This document shows positions 60,123 through 64,000 of a DNA stretch of 64,000 nucleotides, piece after piece (the stretch's first letter is position 1; every line of letters begins with the position of its first letter). The position numbers and the translations under genes are program-made. The notes beneath the pieces were generated by a model. The model was not told where the DNA came from. It saw nothing but the letters and a program-made list of their open reading frames with translations, and ran no database searches. The stretch covers positions 2,542,001 through 2,606,000 of the forward strand of contig NZ_CP159534.1 of the NCBI RefSeq assembly GCF_040529335.1. The letters run 5' to 3'. This DNA is from Streptomyces sp. HUAS MG91. GTDB taxonomy: Bacteria > Actinomycetota > Actinomycetes > Streptomycetales > Streptomycetaceae.

Positions 60123-60949
60123 CCCTCGTACCCGACCGGCAGGCGAACCCCGTGCGGCTCGGCCCGCGCTCCGTCGTCGCGCTGCTGCTGGTCAGCGCCG
60201 TCGGCGTGGTGTCGATCGGCTGGCCGCTGATCGCCGGGCCGGGCTCGCAGGTGACCGCCCACTCCCAGGACGCGCCCTGGCTCTTCGCGGCGCTGCTCGT
60301 GCTGCTCGTCGCCGTCGTCGCCGCGACGATCTCGGAGTCCGGCATGGGGCCGAAGGCCGTCGCGATGCTCGGCGTGCTGGCGGCGGCGGGCGCGGCGCTG
60401 CGGCCCATCGGCGCGGGCACGGCCGGGATCGAGCCGATGTTCTTCCTGATGGTGCTGAGCGGGCGGGTGCTCGGGCCGGGCTTCGGGTTCGTGCTGGGCT
60501 CGCTCAGCATGTTCGCGTCCGCGCTGCTGACCGGCGGGGTCGGGCCGTGGATGCCGTTCCAGATGATCTCCATGGGCTGGTTCACGATGGGCGCCGGGCT
60601 GCTGCCGGGGGCGGACACGCTGCGCGGGCGGGGCGAGCGGCTGATGCTGGCCGGGTACGGGTTCCTCACCGCGTTCGCGTACGGCACGATCATGAACCTC
60701 TCCGGGTGGCCGTTCATCGACTCGCTCGCGTCGTCCGTCGCCTACCAGCCGGACGCCCCGCTCCACGACAACCTGGCCCGCTTCCTCGCCTACTGTCTGG
60801 CCACCTCGCTCGGCTGGGACCTGGGCCGGGCCGCGCTCACCGTCGTGCTGACCCTGGTCGTCGGCGGCGCCGTCCTGAAGGCCCTGCGGCGGGCCACGCG
60901 CCGGGCCGCCTTCACCGCCGACGTCAGCTTCGACGAGCCGCGCCCCTGA
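60119..60949 (+). CDS. ECF transporter substrate-binding S component (cobalamin-type)
   Basis: A 276-residue membrane protein with about six to seven helices (FAALLVLLVAVVAATI; VAMLGVLAAAGAALRPIGAGTAGI; FFLMVLSGRVLGPGFGFVLGSLSMFASALLTGGVGPWMPFQMISMGWFTMGAG). The GxGPWxPFQM pattern is typical of ECF S components of the CbrT/QueT/ThiW-like set. Under a B12 riboswitch the natural ligand is cobalamin or a precursor, matching the predicted cbrTUV-type systems. ATGA overlap with the ATPase. It ends 26 bases inside the convergent hydrolase gene. Confidence 0.85.
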   Translation: MTLVPDRQANPVRLGPRSVVALLLVSAVGVVSIGWPLIAGPGSQVTAHSQDAPWLFAALLVLLVAVVAATISESGMGPKAVAMLGVLAAAGAALRPIGAGTAGIEPMFFLMVLSGRVLGPGFGFVLGSLSMFASALLTGGVGPWMPFQMISMGWFTMGAGLLPGADTLRGRGERLMLAGYGFLTAFAYGTIMNLSGWPFIDSLASSVAYQPDAPLHDNLARFLAYCLATSLGWDLGRAALTVVLTLVVGGAVLKALRRATRRAAFTADVSFDEPRP

Positions 60950-62174
60950 ACCACCGCGCGATCTCCGGCGCGGCCTTCTGGAAGCTGCCGAAGTGGTCCA
61001 CCTTCCCCTGGTCGAGGACCGGGGCACCGCCGAGCCGCCGCGCGCAGCTGTGGGCGTTGCCGATCGGCACGTCCGTGTCGGACTCCCCCGCGTACAGCCG
61101 CACCGGCACGTCCGGCTTCCAGGCGCAGGTGCCGTCGTTGGCGTCGATCGCCGCCTTCAGCGCCCCCGTGGGGTGCTTCATGCGCGCGGCGAACGCGGGG
61201 GTGAGCAGCTCCTCGACCGAGCCGGGCAGACTCGTGACGATCTCCTCCTCGGTGTGCCGGCCGTCGTAGAGCGCCTCGACCCGGTCCGCGTACGGGGCTC
61301 GGAAGGCTTCGGCGGGGTCGCGGTAGAGGGGGCGGAGCCGGTTCTGGGCCACCAGGAAGTACGAGGTGTAGACGACGCCGCTCGCGGGGTTGACCCGGCC
61401 GTCGAAGAGGGCGGGGATCTCCTGGCCCGACAGGTCGTAGGGGCCGCTGACCGGGGCCAGCGCCCGCAGCCGGAAGCCGTGTGCCGGGCCGCGCCGCAGC
61501 TCCTTGCCCAGCGCCATCGCCACCTGGCCGCCCTGCGAGAAGCCGGTCGCGTACACGTCGCCGGTGAGCGGGCGGCCGAGGCGGCGGCCCGCTTCCCGGG
61601 CGGCGCGCAGCATGTCGACGGTGGCCGTCACGGACGAGGCGGTGTCCATGTAGGGATGGGTGCCGGGGCCCTGCCCGAGGCCCAGGTAGTCGGGGGCGGC
61701 GACGGCCTTGCCGGTGGACGAGGCGTAGAGGTACGAGGGGATGCGGCCGAAGTCGTCGCCGACGGACGGGGCGTAGTCGCGGGCGACCATCGTGCCGTGG
61801 GTGTCGGAGACGAGGCTCAGCCGGTGGGCGCCGCCTGCCGGAAGGGTGAACAGGCCCGTGGCGGTGGTGGGCCTGCCGTACGCGTCGAGGGTGCGGTAGG
61901 TGAGCCGGTAGGCGCGCACCCCCTGCCGCACCGTCCCGGTGTCCGTCTCGTGATCGGCGAGCCAGCGCGTGACCCCGGCCCGGTCGAGGGAGGCGACGGG
62001 GGTGACGGAGACGAGCGACCCCCGTGCGCCCGTCGCCGTCCCGGTGCCCTGTCGCGCGGCGACGGCGGGGGCCGCGGCGGCACCCGCGAGCAGCAGCGCG
62101 ACCGCCCCGGCGAGGCCGCGCCGCACTGCCGAAGTCCCCATGAACGTACGCGAGTTGTGCGTGTGCTTGGTCAT
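60924..62174 (-). CDS. Secreted alpha/beta hydrolase
   Basis: About 416 residues from the ATG at 62174 (another at 62141). A signal peptide (RRGLAGAVALLLAGAAAAPAVAA) leads into a hydrolase with nucleophile GFSQGG (YATGFSQGGQVAMALG) and a late Asp/His (YAGESDTDVP; VDHFGSF). The alpha/beta hydrolase with DYAPSVGDDFGRIPSYLYAS insert resembles secretory lipases/esterases of Streptomyces. No good ribosome binding site precedes either ATG. It is convergent with the ECF operon. Confidence 0.78.
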   Translation of the reverse strand: MTKHTHNSRTFMGTSAVRRGLAGAVALLLAGAAAAPAVAARQGTGTATGARGSLVSVTPVASLDRAGVTRWLADHETDTGTVRQGVRAYRLTYRTLDAYGRPTTATGLFTLPAGGAHRLSLVSDTHGTMVARDYAPSVGDDFGRIPSYLYASSTGKAVAAPDYLGLGQGPGTHPYMDTASSVTATVDMLRAAREAGRRLGRPLTGDVYATGFSQGGQVAMALGKELRRGPAHGFRLRALAPVSGPYDLSGQEIPALFDGRVNPASGVVYTSYFLVAQNRLRPLYRDPAEAFRAPYADRVEALYDGRHTEEEIVTSLPGSVEELLTPAFAARMKHPTGALKAAIDANDGTCAWKPDVPVRLYAGESDTDVPIGNAHSCARRLGGAPVLDQGKVDHFGSFQKAAPEIARWFRGAARRS

Positions 62175-62273
62175 GGGTCGACGGTAGGGATCGGCACCCG
62201 GGGCCCGACATCCGAGCCGCCCCCGGGACGGTGGTGGGCCTGGGTACACCCCCTGCCTGGGGTCCGCCCGTGG

Positions 62274-63326
62274 TCAGGCTCCCAGCGCGGTTCCGCCGAC
62301 GGGGCGCATCCTGCGCCGGCCGGCCGGTGGCGCGGTGGAGTTGCGGACCACGAGTTCGGGTTCGTGCAGGAGCTCGGTGGCGCTGGTGGGGACGCCGCCG
62401 ATCTGGTTGGCGAGGAGGGTGACGGCGGCGCGTGACATGGCCTCGATGGGCTGGCGCAGGGTGGTCAGGGGCGGGTTGGTGTAGTTCATGAAGGCGGAGT
62501 CGTCGTAGCCGACGACGGAGAGGTCCTCGGGGACGGCCAGGCCCGCGCGGCGGGCGGCGCGGATGGCTCCGAGGGCCAGGATGTCGCTGCCGCAGATGAG
62601 GCCGGTGATCTGCTGCCGGAGGAGTTCACCGGCCGCCGCCTGGCCGCCCTCGAAGGAGAACAGGGCGTGTCCCACGAGGTGTTCGGGGACGTGCGGTCGG
62701 TGCCGGGCCGTCAGCCGGGTGAAGGCGTCGGCCTTGCGGCGGGAGGGGCCGTGGTCGGAGGGGCCGACCAGGAGGCCGATCCGGGTGTGTCCGAGTGCGG
62801 TGAGATGGGCGTGGGCCTGTTCGACGGCGGTGGCGTCGTCGGTGGAGACCTGTGGGAATCCCGTCGCCCCGTGGATCGCGGCCGGCTGGGCGACGGCGGC
62901 GTTCAACAGGACGACGGGGACGCCTCGTTGGACGAGCGATTCGTACTCCTGGGTGTTGAGCCCGCCGCAGAAGATCACGCCGCACACGTGCTGGTCGAGC
63001 AGCATGGACACGTACTCGGCCTCGGTGAGGCCGCCGGCGGTGCGGGTGCAGAGCACGGGTGTGAAGCCGAGCTGCACCAGCGCGCCGCCGGCGACTTCGG
63101 CCAGGGCGGGGAAGATGGGGTTCTGCAGTTCGGGCAGCACCAGACCGACGAGGCGGGAGCTGGTGCCGCGCAGTTGGGTGGGCCGTTCGTAGCCCAGGAC
63201 GTCGACCGCGGTGAGGACGGCTTTCCGGGTGGCGTCGGAGACACCGGGTTTGCTGTTGAGGACGCGGCTGACGGTCGCTTCGCTGACGCCTACGCGGCGG
63301 GCCACTTCGGAGAGCCTGCGGGCCAT
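62274..63326 (-). CDS. LacI-family repressor, MalR-like
   Basis: A 350-residue LacI protein. The helix-turn-helix (LSEVARRVGVSEATVSRVLNSKPGVSDATRKAVLTAVDVLGYERP) and hinge precede a periplasmic-binding-protein-like core (LVGLVLPELQNPIFPALAEVAGGAL; ICGSDILALGAIRAARRAGLAVPEDLSVVGYDDS). The closing ELVVRNSTA also occurs in Streptomyces MalR, which controls maltose/maltodextrin genes and alpha-amylase. The downstream alpha-glucosidase gene supports a maltose-type role; it may be a MalR paralogue. Confidence 0.82.
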   Translation of the reverse strand: MARRLSEVARRVGVSEATVSRVLNSKPGVSDATRKAVLTAVDVLGYERPTQLRGTSSRLVGLVLPELQNPIFPALAEVAGGALVQLGFTPVLCTRTAGGLTEAEYVSMLLDQHVCGVIFCGGLNTQEYESLVQRGVPVVLLNAAVAQPAAIHGATGFPQVSTDDATAVEQAHAHLTALGHTRIGLLVGPSDHGPSRRKADAFTRLTARHRPHVPEHLVGHALFSFEGGQAAAGELLRQQITGLICGSDILALGAIRAARRAGLAVPEDLSVVGYDDSAFMNYTNPPLTTLRQPIEAMSRAAVTLLANQIGGVPTSATELLHEPELVVRNSTAPPAGRRRMRPVGGTALGA

Positions 63327-63388
63327 GAGGGGTGCTTTCTGTCCAGGGGCTGTCCGGCGGTCGTCCGGTGCGTGCCCGGGGAATCAGG

Positions 63389-64000
63389 TCACTCGGTGCG
63401 CAGCCACACCGTGGTGTCGGGTGCCAGGGAACCGGGGCCGGGCGTGCCCGGCGCGCTGCTGAGCAGGATCTCGCCGTGCGGGGGCAGCGGCTGGTCCGTC
63501 CCGGACAGGTTGGCGACGCAGAGGAAGCCGGGGCCGCGCCGGAAGGCGAGCACGTGCGGGTCCGTGCCGTGCCAGCGGAAGGAGCCGCCGCGCAGGTCCG
63601 CCGCGTGGCGGCGGCGAGCGGCGAGCGCGGCCCGGTAGAAGGCGAGCATGGACTCCGGGTCCGCCTCCTGCGCCTCGACGGTGTGGGCGGCCCAGGCGGC
63701 GGGCTGCGGCAGCCAGGGCTGAGCCGTCGCCATGGAGCCGGTGGTGGAGCCGGTCGTGGGGCTGAAGCCGAACGGGGGTTCGTCGCCGGACCACGGCAGG
63801 GGGACGCGGCAGCCGTCGCGGCCGATGTCCTGGCCCGCGGTGCGGTGGAAGATCGGGTCCTGGCGCAGGGCCGCGGGGATGTCCTCGACCTCCCACAGGC
63901 CCAGTTCCTCGCCCTGGTAGAGGTAGTGCGCGCCGGGCAGGGCAAGGGCGAGCAGCAGGGCGGCGCGGGCCCGGCGGGTGCCCAGCTCCAGGTCGGTGGG
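63389..64000 (-). CDS. GH13 alpha-glucosidase, truncated by window edge
   Basis: The C-terminal 203 residues of a GH13 family hydrolase; the 5' part lies beyond the right edge. Visible: LALPGAHYLYQGEELGLWEVEDIP (conserved GH13 strand with YQGEELG), then DPIFHRTAGQDIGRDGCRVPLPWSGDEPPFGFS, the oligo-1,6-glucosidase/alpha-glucosidase signature GRDGCRVPLPW, and the C-terminal beta domain (FLCVANLSGTDQPLP). It cleaves terminal alpha-1,4 or alpha-1,6 glucose from maltodextrins. It lies upstream of the MalR-like gene on the same strand, 62 bases away. Confidence 0.85.
   Translation of the reverse strand, partial: PTDLELGTRRARAALLLALALPGAHYLYQGEELGLWEVEDIPAALRQDPIFHRTAGQDIGRDGCRVPLPWSGDEPPFGFSPTTGSTTGSMATAQPWLPQPAAWAAHTVEAQEADPESMLAFYRAALAARRRHAADLRGGSFRWHGTDPHVLAFRRGPGFLCVANLSGTDQPLPPHGEILLSSAPGTPGPGSLAPDTTVWLRTE

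Noticed and set aside
1..64000. CRISPR arrays, tRNA/rRNA genes, insertion sequences, prophage
   Set aside because: No regular spaced repeats, cloverleaf sequences, transposase or phage proteins were seen on either strand; the repeats present are hairpin pairs or short tandems.

Overview
This window is about 72% GC chromosomal DNA with strong third-position GC bias. The SapB-type lanthipeptide locus, DesKR-type two-component pair, MalR-type regulator and Streptomyces-style interspersed repeats point to a Streptomyces chromosome. I see no rRNA or tRNA genes, no CRISPR, no insertion sequence and no phage genes. About 50 protein genes fill it almost completely. All calls come from reading sequence and protein motifs; no database was searched.

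Layout. 1-4.5 kb: a truncated propeller-like protein, a tiny ORF, then an SDR, a zinc alcohol dehydrogenase and a MaoC hydratase (all minus). 4.8-8.4 kb: ABC exporter plus DesK/DesR-type pair. 8.5-13.5 kb: drug exporter, secreted lipase-like esterase, CASTOR/POLLUX-type channel protein. 13.5-20.6 kb: acyl-CoA catabolism (Ltp1-like thiolase, glutaryl-CoA-dehydrogenase-like enzyme, CaiB transferase, LysR regulator, FadE34-like fused dehydrogenase). 20.8-27.9 kb: MFS protein with an extra C-terminal domain, MpaB-type oxygenase, a PP2C phosphatase followed by a CarH-like B12-binding protein, a GtrA-like membrane protein and peptidase E. 27.9-32.5 kb: IclR regulator divergent from DUF1177, NCS1 permease and M20 hydrolase genes. 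32.5-37.3 kb: methyltransferase, cell-wall amidase, small membrane proteins, F420-type oxidoreductase. 37.3-41.3 kb: a glycosyltransferase/methyltransferase/alpha-barrel cassette divergent from a KstR-like TetR gene. 41.4-48.4 kb: ramR and ramC-ramS-ramA-ramB. 48.6-55.1 kb: aldehyde dehydrogenase plus ferredoxin, an MBL hydrolase, LysR/hydrolase pair, NfeD-like protein plus flotillin. 55.1-61 kb: a cobalamin riboswitch in front of two exported, membrane-anchored proteins and an ECF transporter. 61-64 kb: secreted hydrolase, MalR-like repressor and a truncated alpha-glucosidase.

Three themes stand out. First, steroid/acyl-CoA catabolic genes are scattered over 50 kb but appear linked by a KstR-like repressor gene, KstR-type operators (TNNAACNNGTTNNA) and a second CTGAC...GTCAG palindrome family. 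Second, vitamin B12 appears twice: a CarH-like protein coupled to a phosphatase, and a riboswitch-controlled ECF system whose two surface proteins resemble a split intrinsic-factor fold. Third, a SapB-like class III lanthipeptide locus has an unusual poly-glycine leader/core junction.
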